DNA of 64,000 bases from Torymus aiolomorphi. Taxonomy: Eukaryota > Arthropoda > Insecta > Hymenoptera > Torymidae. The DNA is taken from contig CM070874.1 in NCBI GenBank assembly GCA_036365515.1, positions 47,677,083 through 47,741,082 on the forward strand, in the 5' to 3' direction. Shown here piece after piece: positions 24,501-38,119 of this stretch (position 1 is the stretch's first letter; every line of letters starts with the position of its first letter). Made by a program: the position numbers and the translations under genes. The notes beneath the pieces were generated by a model that was not told the DNA's origin, searched no databases, and worked only from the letters and a program-made list of their open reading frames with translations.

Positions 24501-26727
24501 AAAGTATGTATTTTCGAAAGGTGATGTAATTCAAAAGTTTACTGGCATATAATTCATTTTCAATTTTAAGATGAAAATAGTAATACGTATACATAAAACT
24601 ATAAAATTGTGAAATTTAAGAAAATAAATTTTGGCACATAATTTGATGCACTTATACTGGGAGCGTATTTTAAGCAGATTCATTGAAAAAAGTTAATGTT
24701 GACAATGAAATTCGAGGTACACGTAATTGAAATTTAATGTAAATAATATATATGAGTTTATGTATTTGCTATAAAAAGTTTATGAATTTTCATCTGCATT
24801 AAATTTAATGCAAGGGTACCCAAAATTTCATATTTTTATACAGGAATTTATTTCTTGTTACAAATGCATATAATGTACATTTGTAACTTAAATATTCCAT
24901 TGCCTTTTTGAATTTGAAAAATCATTTGACACATGCCACTTGGAGCACCCGTCAGCAACGATGCAATGAACACAATAAAGGAAATTCAATGACAGCGAAT
25001 AAACAGAATACCTCACATGCGCAAATCCAATCGCTTTTTAATTCCGCATCTCGCACAATGCCCCCATTTGCATAACAGTATAATCGAGGAGAAAAAGCGC
25101 AGCGCGCAGTAGGGGAGCAGCCCTCGCGGAACATCGTTACCTTTACGACTAAATTAAAATTTTCGCAGGAAATTATTCTTGCGTGGAGGGGTGCGAGGCC
25201 GAGGTTGCCGCCGCCGCCGACGGGGATGCTCCGCTTTCCACGGAAATACACGGCCGTTTCCGCAGGACACTTTCTGCGGGGCGCATCCGTTTTTAAACGA
25301 TGTAATTTCGCGTTTGATTGAGGGGCCGACCCCCCGCGGACCCTCGCTCTCTTCTCTGCGCGCTGATATCCGCAGCAGCAGCGGCTCGAGTTTTGCCGGC
25401 GGTGTAACGCGCTCTCGTCACGCTCGGCGATGCATCGCGCGCAAAGTACCTCGCGCCGCTCTTTCGAAATATGCGCGCGGGGTGGATGAATGAGTTTGGA
25501 AATGTCGGCGGACGGGGCGCTTTTATTAGCTGATTTTTTCTGTTCGATGCGTTGCTTTGCTATCAGCGTTTGATGGACTGATTTTTGTCTGCAGTGCGCC
25601 GAGCAGCACAATGGTTGAAAGAAATGACTATGTCAATGCTGCACAAAGCGATGGACCACTTAGGTGATTAAAAACTTTCATTATATTTTTCTCCAATGAA
25701 TTATTACTTGATATCACTTTGAGCAGCAAACTGTACACAAGTACTGTGCTTTAATGTGTCGTAACAGATAGCACCAGTAAAGCACGCAATGATTTTACGT
25801 CGCTCAATATTACACAATTATTTCGACAAGCATAAAACAGGTGTTCGGATAAATCTCGTTCGGCAGCCGGTGATTCTAATGTACATAAACAGGATAGTTT
25901 GCATTCCGCTCTCTGGAGCTTCCTATTCGCGCCTGTATTTCGGAATAATAAAAGCCGTATATACGGCCGGGCTCAGGGCTGTCGGCAGGCGCTGCCGCGG
26001 CGAGAAATATGCGCGTGTATAAGTTTATGGCCTCGGGGCTACGATAACGCGATAATCATTGACGGAGGGATGCGCGTAAGAAGAGCCGTAAAAGGAGTAT
26101 AGGACAGGTTGCGCGTTCCGCGGGCACGCGCGCGTGTATATAGACAACGCACGGGGAGGAGGGCCGGCGCAATTATCGCGGCATCTCTATTAAGTCGAGG
26201 CTTTCTAAGATGCCCGGATAAAGGACTTTCGGCTGGGCGTGCGTGTGTACAGAAAAACACAGCCTCCGGCTGTGTCTCCGTGGCTCCGGTCTAGCGGGAT
26301 TATCTGTCTCGAAAAGAATATCTCCCGTTGCGAGGGAGCATAAGTTGAGCTCTTCATTCCTCGTCTATAATCACTTCATTTTTTATCGTTCCTGACCGAG
26401 TTTAGCCCGCGCGTGCCTCTAACTGCCATTCTTTCTAACGTTGACGAATCGCGGCGATTAATTCCCGTCGTTTTACTTTTTATTCTATCGCGCTCTTGCT
26501 AAGTATTTAAATATTTAGACGCTAAGTCGCTCATTAATCATCTGGCGTTATGAATGTTTGGAAGATGTAGCAGTTTTTAGAAGGCTGAGCTATTTTTTTC
26601 AGATGGTTTAGAGGATTTATCCTAATGAGTCAATTAGCTTCTTCGAAATTTATTTCCAAAAGCAAATATTATGAATGTCCCATTAATAAGTCTTGAATAT
26701 ATCTTAAAGATAGCATTATTATTTGTT

Positions 26728-26742
26728 AAAAAAAAAAAAAAA
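26728..26742. repeat. A15 homopolymer
   Basis: Fifteen consecutive A residues in an AT-rich block. No retroelement sequence or target duplication is visible beside it, so I do not call it a retrotransposon tail. Confidence 0.9.
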
Positions 26743-27472
26743 CACTTGAATCGAAAAGAATGGAAATCCGTCAATTGAAATTCACGAAGAAAAGAACGGA
26801 ATGAAAAAAGCCAAATGCTGCTCGCGCAGAGATAGCTCGCTCCAAGATAATCTCGGTGACAAAGACGATTCGCCGAGAAATACCCAATTTCCACTCTGGC
26901 GCGGGCGGGCGTCTTCGCCGCTCGCAGGCGATTGACGTAGGAGAAGGAGGGAGCGCAGGCGCGGCTGATAGCCGGCAGAATTTGTCAATTGGCAATTTTC
27001 CCCTCGCGCGCGAGACTCGTCCCTCGGCGGCGCAACGCGGCCAGGTTTTCGAGCCTGCAGCGATATTCAATTTAGTAAATTACGCCGTCCCAGACGATCG
27101 CGTATTAAAACGCTGCTCAGTTCTCCCCCTCCTCCGTGAGCCGGCGCGTGTATATACCTGTCTCTTTGGACTCGGCGGCAAGGATTGCCGCTTTCAAAAG
27201 GGAGCGGGAAGAAGTAGAAATTGCGAGCGGCGGCAGAAGTGGCTCGTATCAGAGAAAGGCATGCGCCTGCCTTTTCGCCGGCGCGCGCACGCAAGCGCGT
27301 CTTATTCCGCCAGCTATATCACGCAAATTGAGCCTCGTATTCCCTCGTTTTCCTTTCTCCGTCTATGCCGCCAGCCCTCCTCTGTGTATAAAAAAAACAC
27401 GCGCGCGCATCTCCCTCTCGCCGCCGGCGGTCTCGTACGCATTGTTGTGCCAGGGATAAGTGGAGAACGCAA

Positions 27473-27497
27473 CGACGACGACGGCGACGACGACGAC
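27473..27497. repeat. (CGA)n trinucleotide repeat
   Basis: About eight units of CGA/GAC with one GGC interruption. It would encode poly-Asp in one frame, but no gene context supports translation. Confidence 0.9.
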
Positions 27498-30400
27498 TAG
27501 GGCTTATCCCGAGCGCGCCTCGGATTGACCCGCGACACTTCGCCCGCTCGTTTTCCCGAGCTTCCTTTTGCGACCTTTTCTCGCTGCGCGCGTATATACG
27601 CACACTTATGCGCCGGCGCGCCTTTTGCGAACTTTCGAGGAGAGCCCGTTTCCAAGGAAAATGCGCAAACGACCTCCCCGTGTATACCAGAGTCGCGGGA
27701 ATGAAGTCGGAAGGGGGAGTGTCCTCGGAAACCTTTACGAGGCTGGCATTTTCGAACACGGCAGCGAGTGCCTCATTTTATTTTGTAAAACGTCCTTGAT
27801 TTTTGTTTACGTCTGTATACACATCGATGGGAATTTTGTTAATAAAGAGAGTAACAGGTTCGCTCGTGTAATAAATCATGATTACAAGCGCTGTCGGTGG
27901 GTGAATTATGCGCGGGCGGCGAGGCGTCGCAAAAGTCGGCCGCGAGAATCGGCCGCGCCTCGAAAAAGTTGGGCGTCGCAGGAGAGTTTGGCCGCGGGTG
28001 CAGCGCAGTCGCAAAAAGAGTTGGACGCGAGACGCTCAAAGATCCATTGGCTGGCGATAAAAAGGCGAGCAGGCTGGCGGTGGCGGTGCAGCAGTGTTCC
28101 GCCGTCCGCTCTGCCCGCCGGCTGCGCTTAAAGAGCCGCTGCACTACACTTTTCGAGGTGTTATTTCAGTGAAATATCCCTCTTCAATGAAAACTATCGG
28201 GGCCATAAATTTCCTCGCGGGCGTATTTCTTTCTCGCCGAGCGAGCGAGCGGCCGGCCGGCGCGCGAATTCGTCGGGGCGCGCCGGTAATCTCCTCTCGT
28301 TCGCGCGCGCTCCTCTTTTTACCCGTCAAACTTGCTCTTCCTTTCTCGCGCGCACGCGCGTACGAGCGCGTTTTTCCGCGTCTGGTCGCGCACGTGCATC
28401 TACTTTCGCCAATCCCGGATTGAAATATTGAAACATAAATTCCTTCCCTAATCTCGCGTAAATCTCCGCACTCGCTCTCTCGCGCCGTGCGGGGGGAGAA
28501 GCTTTTTCATCGTTTTTTTTCTCTCTTTTCCTCGTTCGGGTTCGTTCTCTTCTTGATCGATTCGCTCGCACTGCACGGAAATGAATTCCAGTGAAACTTT
28601 GTAATGTTCTTTTAACAAGTTCCTGTGTTGTTATTCGGGAAAAGCTTTAAATAATAATATTTTCATTTACTACCAGCACACCGCAATTGGAAACATATTG
28701 CGTCAAAACCTCTAATTAAAATTCAACATGATATAGCTGGCTTTGCGAATTCCTCATTTTTATCCTAATTGGCTGCATAATTATTTTGACCAATAAATTT
28801 CTGAAATTTAGTGCATAGTTTTATACGCTTGCAGCCTTATACATGTTTGTATAAATTAAAAAGTATGCCTCGAAGGACACGCGATAACATTAAAAATTGA
28901 AAAATATTTGACGTCGCGTCGCATAAATAAAGCCGGCGCGCGTATAAAGATCGAAAGAGCGTTAATGAAAGTCGTTAATCCCCTTAGCGGTTTAACGAGT
29001 TTTCGGAAGGCCGGGGCAGCCGCGAGGGGTTGTTATCGTCGCGGACCCAACTCTTCTTTATCGCATTCTTTTTGGGGCGTGTACAACAAGTCCGTTACAG
29101 GGAGAGGGTGGCGTGCACTTAAAATTAATTCAAGCGCCGTACGGCGTCTAATAAACTGCCTCCGGGGCTCGCCGAATGCGAGGAACCGTCCGTCCTGCTG
29201 GAACGTACGCTCTCCCGTCGCCCAGTCACGCCTGCGCGTACATATATATATATATGTGTACGTATACACATCCACGTTTAATAACGCAAGCACGTAGAGC
29301 TTTCTGGTGCACACAGTTAGTTTCCCGGAGGCCGTCTCTCTTTGCGCCCCTGCCCCGAAAACTTGCCCGGCTGACGAGGTAGACGACGAGTACGACGACG
29401 ACCGCGAGCGGGGAGGAGGAACAATTGCTCGACGGGGAAAACGACAAATCGTCCTCGTCGCCGACACATTATTTCACCCCCTCCTTCTTCCATCCGCCCG
29501 TTCTTTTCTCCTTCCTCCTCCGCTCCTTCTTCTTGAATCTTCAATATCTTTTTTCGCGGCGACCCCGTTTTTTCCCTTATTTTCGCGACTAACTCTTCTC
29601 GCACGTGCTGCCCATAGAACTCGGCCCTTCAGACCTGCGTTCAGTGTATTATACCTTTCGTACATGACATTTAACTTATTTCCGCGGAGTGCACTATTCA
29701 TTTTCAAATTAAAATATAAATTGCATGGAAAGCCTTGGCCGAGAGCTGAAATCACACTCAGTTAATTGCGAAAGGCGCTTATTACCCGGCACTTCATTGT
29801 CGCGAAAGAAGAGGCGCGCGGGGGGAAAGCGGCCGACGGCGTCGATTACTCGCACGCGCGCGGCATTCCTTGACCATCATCATTGCGGCCTGAATCAAAG
29901 GCCCCCTGCCGGCGGTTTTCCCTTCGTCATCCTTCGGAACTCATTAGGCTGATGGCGGCGGCGGCGGCAGTGGCCGGCAGTTGGCCGTCCTCGAGGCTTA
30001 TCTCACCTCTCGACGCTTCGCGAGAAAGAGAGAAACGGTAGCGCGAGCGGCCTCGGTTATTAGCTAATGGAAGCAAAATCCAGCGGGACCCGGATTGAAG
30101 AAGCGCGGAGGGCAAAGCACCGCTGCCGACTTTCAGCGGGAATCGCGGAATTATGGCTGCGCGCGCTTCTACTACTTCATTTCCGCGGCTGCTATATACT
30201 GCTATATTATCGTGCTTTTTCTCTCTCTACTACTACCGACGAAAGCTCGATCGACTTCCTCCCGGCTGTTTCACCTATTTTAAACGCTTCGCTGAGTGCA
30301 CCCAGAGCAAACATTAATATATTGTGCCATTGTAGTTCGACTTTTTCGGAATTACTCCCTGTGTTTATTTTTCACTGTTTACTTTCAATGTTCATCCAAA

Positions 30401-33400
30401 CATGTAACATTTCCTTATTTTCAATAAATCTTTTTAATGATGACGAGCCTACATGATATACATATATTGAATGTGTATTTAAAATCTAGTAGTAAAAATG
30501 CTGTATCATCCAACTAAACACAACGTTAAGCTTCTATTGGGAATATCGTCATTCTGTGGTTTCCGTGATAGAATACCCTATGCAAATCGCAAGTCATTTC
30601 TATTGTACTCTTTGACTAACGTTTTTCCTAATCGACTATTAGTGGAGTAAACTCACACGTGCGTGAGCATACACAAAATTTATAACCACCTTTAAAATTT
30701 GTTGACACTCTCAATAAGCCTGAGTCATCTGCCTACGCTTCTTAAAATAGAATAACGTTTTAAAAAGATAAATATATATATACATATACGCCAATTTTGT
30801 AAAGGAATTTAAATTCTAAAATCATTGTTAAAATTGTAAAACGCCTTACATAAGAGTTTAGAGCATATCGCAATCGTTATGTTTAAATTCGAGTAGTAGC
30901 AAGCCTACCGGAACGCCCGACATGTATACCAGCAGAGATCGCGTCTCGCTCTCTCCGCACTTTGGAGAGCTACCGGCGCAGCGCATTACGCCTGCTACTC
31001 TTGGATTACCCGTAGCGACGCACTAAGCGCGCGAGAGCATTACGCACTTGTCTGCCGGTTTCGTTGAGTAAGAGACGCGCGACACGCGATATCCATTGTG
31101 TCTCGAGGACTCGGCGCGACGCTTTCAGTCAGAATCTCCGTATATATATAATCCGGAGGCGGTGACTCCGTATTATACTTACTCGCCGTGTTGCCGTGAT
31201 TGATGACTCCTGCGCAGCCGCGCGATTGTTTACCGGGGACTTTACGAGAACAGTGGTATTAGCCTCTCGGACGTTTGCTTCGCCGAGCGCTTTATTGAGA
31301 TTTTGTAAACGCCGACTTGGGCGAATAACCGCGGGTGTCTCGACCGGACTGTCATTTATTCAGTTGCACCGCTTAAATCATTCGCAATACTTATGATGAT
31401 ATAACTAGTGGGTAAATTACGTATAATAAATCCAGCTAAGCGTGTGTTTTATGGGGATTTACGCAACTACTAGCATATTAATTGCGACAAATATGACGAA
31501 TAGATTTTTGAAAAGGAATTACAAATTTGGTTTTCAATTAACATCAATAAAATGTAATCAACGCGATTAATATTCCATGCAAGTGACGCGTATTCCCTTT
31601 CATCATAGTAAATAAAATTAAAATGGCGGAATTACGAAATGCGAGAACACTTTCATCAGGTACCCTGGTCAGGCGGGGGCTGCTACCACTACCGAAAATC
31701 TGTCTTTATTTATTACATAATCCGATTCATCATTTATTATATAATCCGATTTTATCAAATACAAATTCATGTTCATTAAGCGGCCTGGAGAGTGCGCGTC
31801 GCGCCGCAATCGCGTTACGCTCACATCGCCACCCCCCCGTAGCAGCCCCGTGTATAAAATCCAAATTCGAATGCAGCGCCCGATGTATATCCGCTTACGG
31901 CGCGCAGCTCGATGTCCCCGCGGTGCAGGGAAGGCGACAAAAGCGCGCGCTAGTTTGCTAAATTTATTTAAATAAATACGAGGGCGTTTTTCTGCCCGCG
32001 CACAAAGGGACAACGAGTTGGCGTAATTTCGCCTTATTCAATATGAAAAACACGCTGCTCTTATAAATTATTTATGCTCGAGCCTTTTGTTTTGGGGGAT
32101 TTCCTTTTCTGGTCGTCGGCATATTGAAATCGCGAGCCGCGTAGACTGCGAGCAGATGGCTTTGAACTTTTCAGGTGAGAATCTTTGATTAGGAATGCAA
32201 TAGTTCATTAGGCGGGTGCAAACGAAATTGCCTGTCTCGAGTAGTTAACGCGGGCTCAACTCGAATGACAACAATTTAGAGCACGCAGACGAAATTTGGC
32301 ACTTGTTGAGCCTGCGCGAGCAGTTAGGAGCGAGAGGGAGAGAGGGAACTAAAAGCTGGCGCTACGCGTCAAGTAGATAAATGCGTTTCAGCTAGCTCGT
32401 AGCTTCGTTAGTACAATTACACCGGGAGATGCGCAATAAATACCTTTCTATCCGATAGCGCGAGCGCGCCGGCGCGTTCTTAGTGTCGCGCGGGGACTTG
32501 TCTCTGCGCAGTGCCAGCCGCACACTCGCTGCGCGTAATAAACGGGGATTCCGAGCCAAGCCTAACTCGGCTGCTCCAAATTAGCTCGTTTTTCACTCTT
32601 GCGAATCAGTGTGAAGTCCCCTTAAAGGGCAGGATCTCACAGCGCAGGGGCGCGCTGCAAAAAGGGCCACGAGGAAATTCAGCTCGTTATAACGTAGCTC
32701 GCACGCGCGCCGCAGCTCGTGAAAAAGAGAAGGCGGAGGCCGAATAAAAGACACGAAAAAAAGCCCGGCTCGGGAACAATGGGCGAGAGGCGTTCAGGTG
32801 AAGCAGGGATGCGACTTTTGCGCGAGACAATGGGCTGCGGGAAAGGCTGGCTGGGCGGCCGCGGCTGCTACTCTACATACGTCCCTATTAAAGCAGAAAG
32901 CTACACGCATTATAATTCGTCGCATCGGGCCATCGGATCCCCACGGCTGCGGCGCGCCTGCACTTATAACGTGTACTATACGAGAGCAGCAGTAGCACGC
33001 GTGTCTGTACACGTCGCGCGTAAATACAATATCGCGCTGCTCGCGGGCCTGAATAAGGCCAGGTATGGGGAAGTAGGGGCTGACCCGTGTGTGTACGTGT
33101 CAGCCGAGCGCGCGCGCACACCCGGAGATAGTAAATATACGATAGCGACCCCCGGCCCTCCCTGCCTTCCATGTGTATGTTTATGTTTACACGCGTGTAA
33201 TTGATACAGAAGGATCCTTTGCCAGCGAGCCAGTAGCCACGCGGTGCGCCTCATTTTTTCTTCGATTTTCAGGGGCGCAGTTTGCATCGTCCCCCGGACC
33301 TTGGGGGGCTTTCTTCCACCGGTCACGAGTGCCCACCTCAACTCGTGCAAATGTTTATTTGGATAACGGTCGGCTGCCGCTTGCTTTGCTCGCAATTCTT

Positions 33401-33542
33401 TTAAAATAATTATTATTTTTTAATGAAATTTACGTTTTCGTTTAATAAGTGTTCAATAACTTGCAACAAGAATGTGACTATTCAAATGACCCAATTAACT
33501 TGGCAAAGAAAATTAAATATTCACGAAATTTCATTAGAGCTT

Positions 33543-34942
33543 CCCGTGTAAAAAAAAAAGTCTGGGCGAAGTCTTGCAGAAGTCTGTCTTAAAAAGTCTG
33601 GCCAAAGTCTTGCATGTCGGACGATCCTAGACTTTTTGCCAGACTTTTTATATTTTCTATTATAGTCTTGGAAAAAATCCCCAGACTTTATCCAAGACTT
33701 TTCACTAGACTTATCATACTGCATAAAAAGTCTGGGAAAAAATGCCCAGACTTAATCCAAGACTTTTTACCAGACTTAGCATACAGCGCCAAAAAGTCTT
33801 GGAAAAGTGCCCAGACTTTTCGCCAGACTTTATGGTCCGTGCATGGAGGTTATACACGCCCGGCACCTCCTACATGAAATCGATGCTCATACTCTTCCGC
33901 TGCAATCCCATGGCACTGCTGTCATCATCGTTGTTGTCGCTGTCATCTGCAGATCTAATAATTTTTGGAGACACACAGAGTCGGGCTTTGTAAAACTACA
34001 ATCTACAAATCGAATTTCTCACAAAGCATCTTTACTACAGCAGAATTTTAACTTATCTGATGTTATCTCGGTGCTGTCCATTACAGTTCCTCGTAAAAAA
34101 TAGTTGCCATTACTCGGGATTCCGGACAAATTTTGTAATCTAAACGTGTATAGCAAGATAAAAATATTTTTAAGTCCAAATAACATAAATTGAATGAAAA
34201 TCGTGTGAACAATGTGAACATAGAGTATTCTGCAACTAGTTTCAAGTTATTTATGGACCTCAAAATATTTTCAGCTCGCTACATATTTTTGCTATTCAGT
34301 TCTTCTCTATATGTATGTATCTAGAGAAGGTGCGAAGATTTTCCACGAGAAACTGTAACGGACAACACCTAGATAATAATCAGATAAGTTCCAATGTTCT
34401 ATAAACTATTTACTTGCACTGTAGAAGAGATGCTTTGTGAGGACTTCTATTTGCAGGTTGGAATTTTACAATGCCCGACTCTTTGAGTATCCAAAAATTA
34501 TTAGATCTGCAGATGACAGCGATAACGACGATGATGACAGCAGTGACCATGGGATTGCAGCAGAAGAGTGTGAGCATCGATTTCATGTAGGAGGTGCCGG
34601 GCGTGTATAACCTCCATGCGTGGACCATAAAGTCTGGCGAAAAGTCTGGGGTAAAGTCTGGCGAAAAGTCTGGGCATTTTTCCAAGACTTTTTAGCGCTG
34701 TATGCTAAGTATGGTAAAAAGTCTTGGATGAAGTCTGGGTATTTTTTCCCAGACTTTTTATGCAGTATGCTAAGTCTAGTGAAAAGTCTTGGATAAAGTC
34801 TGGAGATTTTTTCCAAGACTATTAATAGAAAATATAAAAAGTCTGGAAAAAAGTCTGGGATCGTCCGACATGCAAGACTTTGGCCAGACTTTTCAAGCCA
34901 GACTTCTGCAAGACTTCTCCCAGACTTTTTTTTTTACACGGG
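33543..34942. mobile_element. 1.4-kb foldback element with arms of about 500 bp
   Basis: The left arm (33543 to about 34040) and right arm (about 34418 to 34942) are long inverted copies of each other around a loop of about 377 bp. Both ends read CCCGTGTAAAA inward. The outer 300 bp of each arm is packed with AGTCT and AGACT, about 18 copies in the left arm, many in the pattern AAAAGTCTGG or CCAGACTTTT, so each arm also contains smaller hairpins. The inner part of each arm is ordinary sequence and nearly identical between arms. The right arm has one extra unit of about 24 bp near 34630-34655. No transposase is visible. Flanking bases are TT on both sides, but this is too short to call a target duplication. 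It is probably a non-autonomous foldback DNA transposon of unknown family. Confidence 0.8.
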
Positions 34943-37900
34943 TTGCCTCTGGTACATAACATTCATACGTTTACGCAGCACTTGGAAACTAGCACAATTC
35001 CACTAAACTCGCACTCCCACAGAATAGCCATTAATTTGTCTCTCTGCACTTGCGTGTAATACAATTATGAATATTTGCAGAAACAACTACACTCAGAATG
35101 TAGTGCCCGATGTTGCGCGAACCACCTTGAGGAGCAATCGTTCAAGTAAGTGATGCAAGTATGACCGCAATCGAAGGAAAAGTTTTTACTCCTACTACAT
35201 TGTGAATGACAAGATCAATAATAAAAAGACTCTTGCACTTAATAACTACTCGAAGACACACCCACGTGCAATTAAACTCATTGAAAAGAAGGCTTTTATA
35301 AAAAGCCGCTCGAGAGTATTACCATTAGAGGTATATGCCAATATATGCAAATTCGCGGTGTAAGTATACACATAGTCTTGAAGAATTTTTTTAGTCCTCT
35401 CTCCCTCGAAAACTCGCGTGTATGCGCTCACCACAAGCGCACTTATACATAATACATGTGCGCTGTGTACCGCGAGAGCAAGAAAGAGAGGGGGAGAAGC
35501 TATATTTACCTAATTTATATGAGCGCGTGCACGTATATACGCGCGCGCGTCGACGCACACGACAATCGCGGGGGCCGCGTAAATATACACGAGCTCTAGC
35601 GAGCGCGCTCGAAAAAGTCGGAGATTCGAAAAAAGTGGCAAACACGCGGCGCGCGTTTGGCTATACGTAATGCGCGCGCCACCTCCTCCGGTATGTTTGC
35701 TGCTGCTGGCGCTGCTTCTTCTTCTTGTGTTCCGCTTCTCGGAATAATAGCTCGCGCGCGCCGGGTATATAGCGCAGCCGCCGCGGTGGTACACGGGCGA
35801 TAAATTACGTGTAAGGGGGTGAGGCCAATATGCGCGCGGTAACGAACGCGCGCCAATGACATCAACAACGGCGCTCGCGGCCACCGAGGGCTTTTGTTCC
35901 TTGGCCAGAGCTATATACACACGCGAGAGCGCTTTTCTTTTGCACGGGGGAGCTAGCTGCGGCCCGGGGACTTCCTCATTGTATGCCTCGGGCAAACTTA
36001 TGCACATAGGTATGCGGCCTTGGCTCCACAGCGCACGCGCGCACCTTTCAGGATGTTTGCTCACGGCGGTTTACTCTCCGCGCGCGCTGTATACACGTAC
36101 ACAGCTGGATTCGCATTGGTTTGAACGATAGGCCTCGTATTTGTGTGTGTGTGTTTGCTCGCTGGCTGGATAATGTGAGGCCCGCGTAAAAATCTGCCAC
36201 ACGGTTAATCCCTGTTTGCTCAGTAGATATTAATTTACGATTGTACTTAATAACGCGCTGAATTTTCAATTGATAATTAAATTATAATGATTTGTGCTGT
36301 TTACTTAATTAACGATGCATTGTTGTGGAAATTTAACGGGAAAGAAAATTCATTATTTGGTTAGTTTAGCGAGACTGTATGCTAATAAGATTGATTTATG
36401 TTATTTCGTTGGATGAGCGTCTTGGAAAAGATCTCATGGAATAACGAGCGTGAACGGCGTGCATGGGCTTTCAATATAAAGTTCGACAAAAAATTCTAAT
36501 TTAAAGTTAAGAGGATTCTCCGGTTCGCGGGAGTGGATCGGTAAATTCCCGCGTCCGAAGAGCTAGCTCACTCTCTCTCCTCTAGCGAGTTGTTACGCGC
36601 GCTCGCGGCAAACTTTGATAATGCCTTTCGTAATACGATTCCCGAATAAGTCGCGTTTAATGATCATTCGGCTAATCAGGGTTCGAGCTCTCTTGACTGC
36701 GCTAACAATAAGCCGGGAGCCGTAAAACCGTGATGGAGAGAACTCATTGAGAAGTCCTGCAGCGTCTGCGAGAATTTCTCTGTTTCGGAGCGCTCTCTCT
36801 CTCCCTCGCTCTCTACCGTTGAGAGGCAAGCTTTAAGACTTGCAATTTTCGAAATTACCCGCCCCTCCTATTCTTCCGAATAGAATCGCCGAAAGAAAAT
36901 AAATAAGTCTACGCTAGACACTCCTCGTTAAAAGCAAAAGTGATAGAAAACTTTCGACCCGCAATAATTAAAACTTTTTATGGACATACTTTTATAATTA
37001 TATCGTAATTTCGTGTGTAAGAGGTGAAGCTATAAAAGTGCGTTAGTGAAATATATAGTTGTAGAAAGTTGGCTAGGAATTGAATAGACAGCAAGTGTGG
37101 CCGCGTTTTAACAGCGGTCAAAGTTGAGCTTATCTTTTTTCGGCAACTGTCGTCCAGGCGTGCTATCAGTGCTCGGAAGACAAACATGCGCAGGTGAGGG
37201 CGCGGCGGCTGATCCGTCGTAGCGGCAGAGCGCAATTTTGCGCGCGCGCCTTTGCCGAGTGTGCTTCACATCGATCGTTTCCTAAACAAACGGAACCTCG
37301 GGCCAGTGAGAGCGCTATATATTGCCTCGTAGGAGTGGCGTTCGCGAGTTTCTCTCTATCTCGTCGCGTTTGCGTAAATCAGAATTATTTGACGGACCCT
37401 CGTGCGCATAGTACGCTGCATCACTCGGGGGCTTTTCTCGCGCGTGTATGTGTAAGAGAGACTATAAACACTGCTTTTGGCGGAGATGAAGCTATGCGCC
37501 GCCGCTAATGAACACTCCTGAAGTGGAACTGCTTTTACTGCACCCCTTATGCTATATGTTTTTGTTTATGTTAACTTTTGAGAATGGGTTTTGCCGTCGA
37601 TGGTTTTTGCCTATAGGTAATATGAAACGTGAGTTAACCGTTTGTTGCACGAAGCTCTTTAATTACACAAGCTGAAACAACAGTAATCCAAAAGAATTCA
37701 CCTAATTGAACTTTAAATTCTCTTTCAAATTGCCGATGCTCCTGACAATATAAAAACAAAAATTGTTTGAGTTAACTATAATGTTACGATTAAATAAGGT
37801 TTAGGAAAGAAAAAGTATAAGTTAAAAGGTATTTTGCATGCACTCAAAGTTAAGTTAAAGTTCAGCAGTTAGAGCAGAGTATGCAACAATGGAGTACAAG

Positions 37901-38097
37901 TGTAACAGTCAGGGAATTTCACGGTAAATAAGCGGGAATTATATCGTGTGAGGGGAGTAAAGGGGTAAGGTTTGCAATGTAAATCCAGGTGGTTTAAAGT
38001 CTAGCAATTTCGTGCATCGAATAAGGCCATCAAAGAAGCGTTAAAGAGCAGGGCAAACACTTTAACCTATGCTAGGCCGCGCTCATCCACTCGAAAC
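34943..38097. other. Intronic stretch without recognised gene
   Basis: The stretch is AT-rich to about 35400, then CpG-rich to about 36160 (many CGCGCG runs and CTGCTG/CTTCTT units near 35700). It is mixed thereafter, with AT-rich blocks at 36190-36520, 36900-37120 and 37520-37990. A short TG run lies near 36139. A strong splice-donor-like CAG|GTGAGG at 37193-37194 follows an ATG at 37186 and is treated in the findings. No gene is recognised. Confidence 0.55.
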
Positions 38098-38119
38098 GGG
38101 GGGGGGGGGGGGGGGGGGG
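38098..38119. repeat. G22 homopolymer
   Basis: Twenty-two consecutive G residues, followed immediately by AGTAGCAGCAGCCGCAGCAG. On the transcribed robo strand this is a C run. Such runs are prone to length change and to sequencing error, so the exact count is uncertain. Confidence 0.9.

Larger units (their letters stand above)
16677..33542. other. Intronic stretch without recognised gene
   Basis: This stretch continues the alternation of CpG-rich and AT-rich blocks. AT-rich parts include 17220-17720, 18500-18960, 20640-21020, 22660-23070, 24420-24960, 26500-26780, 28590-28900, 30290-30900 and 31380-31790. Microsatellites are listed separately. An 81-codon ATG frame at 18791-19036 starts in AT-rich DNA but matches nothing I know. 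Long open frames at 23098-23721, 24952-25611 (minus) and 27568-28131 lie in CG-rich DNA and look like chance readings. Nothing else is supported. Confidence 0.6.

Noticed and set aside
24952..25611. Longest minus-strand open frame, 219 codons
   Set aside because: It lies in CG-rich DNA where stops are rare and starts at a non-ATG codon. Its Arg/Ala/Cys-rich composition lacks any recognisable domain, and it shows no Ig or fibronectin pattern expected for a downstream robo exon.
26728..26742. A15 run, considered as the tail of a retroposed element
   Set aside because: No gene-like or SINE-like sequence precedes it and no target duplication is visible.
27568..28131. Plus-strand open frame of 187 codons
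   Set aside because: The reading is dominated by Arg, Ser and Ala from CG-rich DNA, has overlapping open frames on both strands and no domain. It is typical of chance.
31128..31175. TCAGTC followed by a TATATATATA run, considered as a core promoter
   Set aside because: The TATA-like run lies downstream of the initiator-like motif instead of about 30 bp upstream, and TA runs are common in this window.
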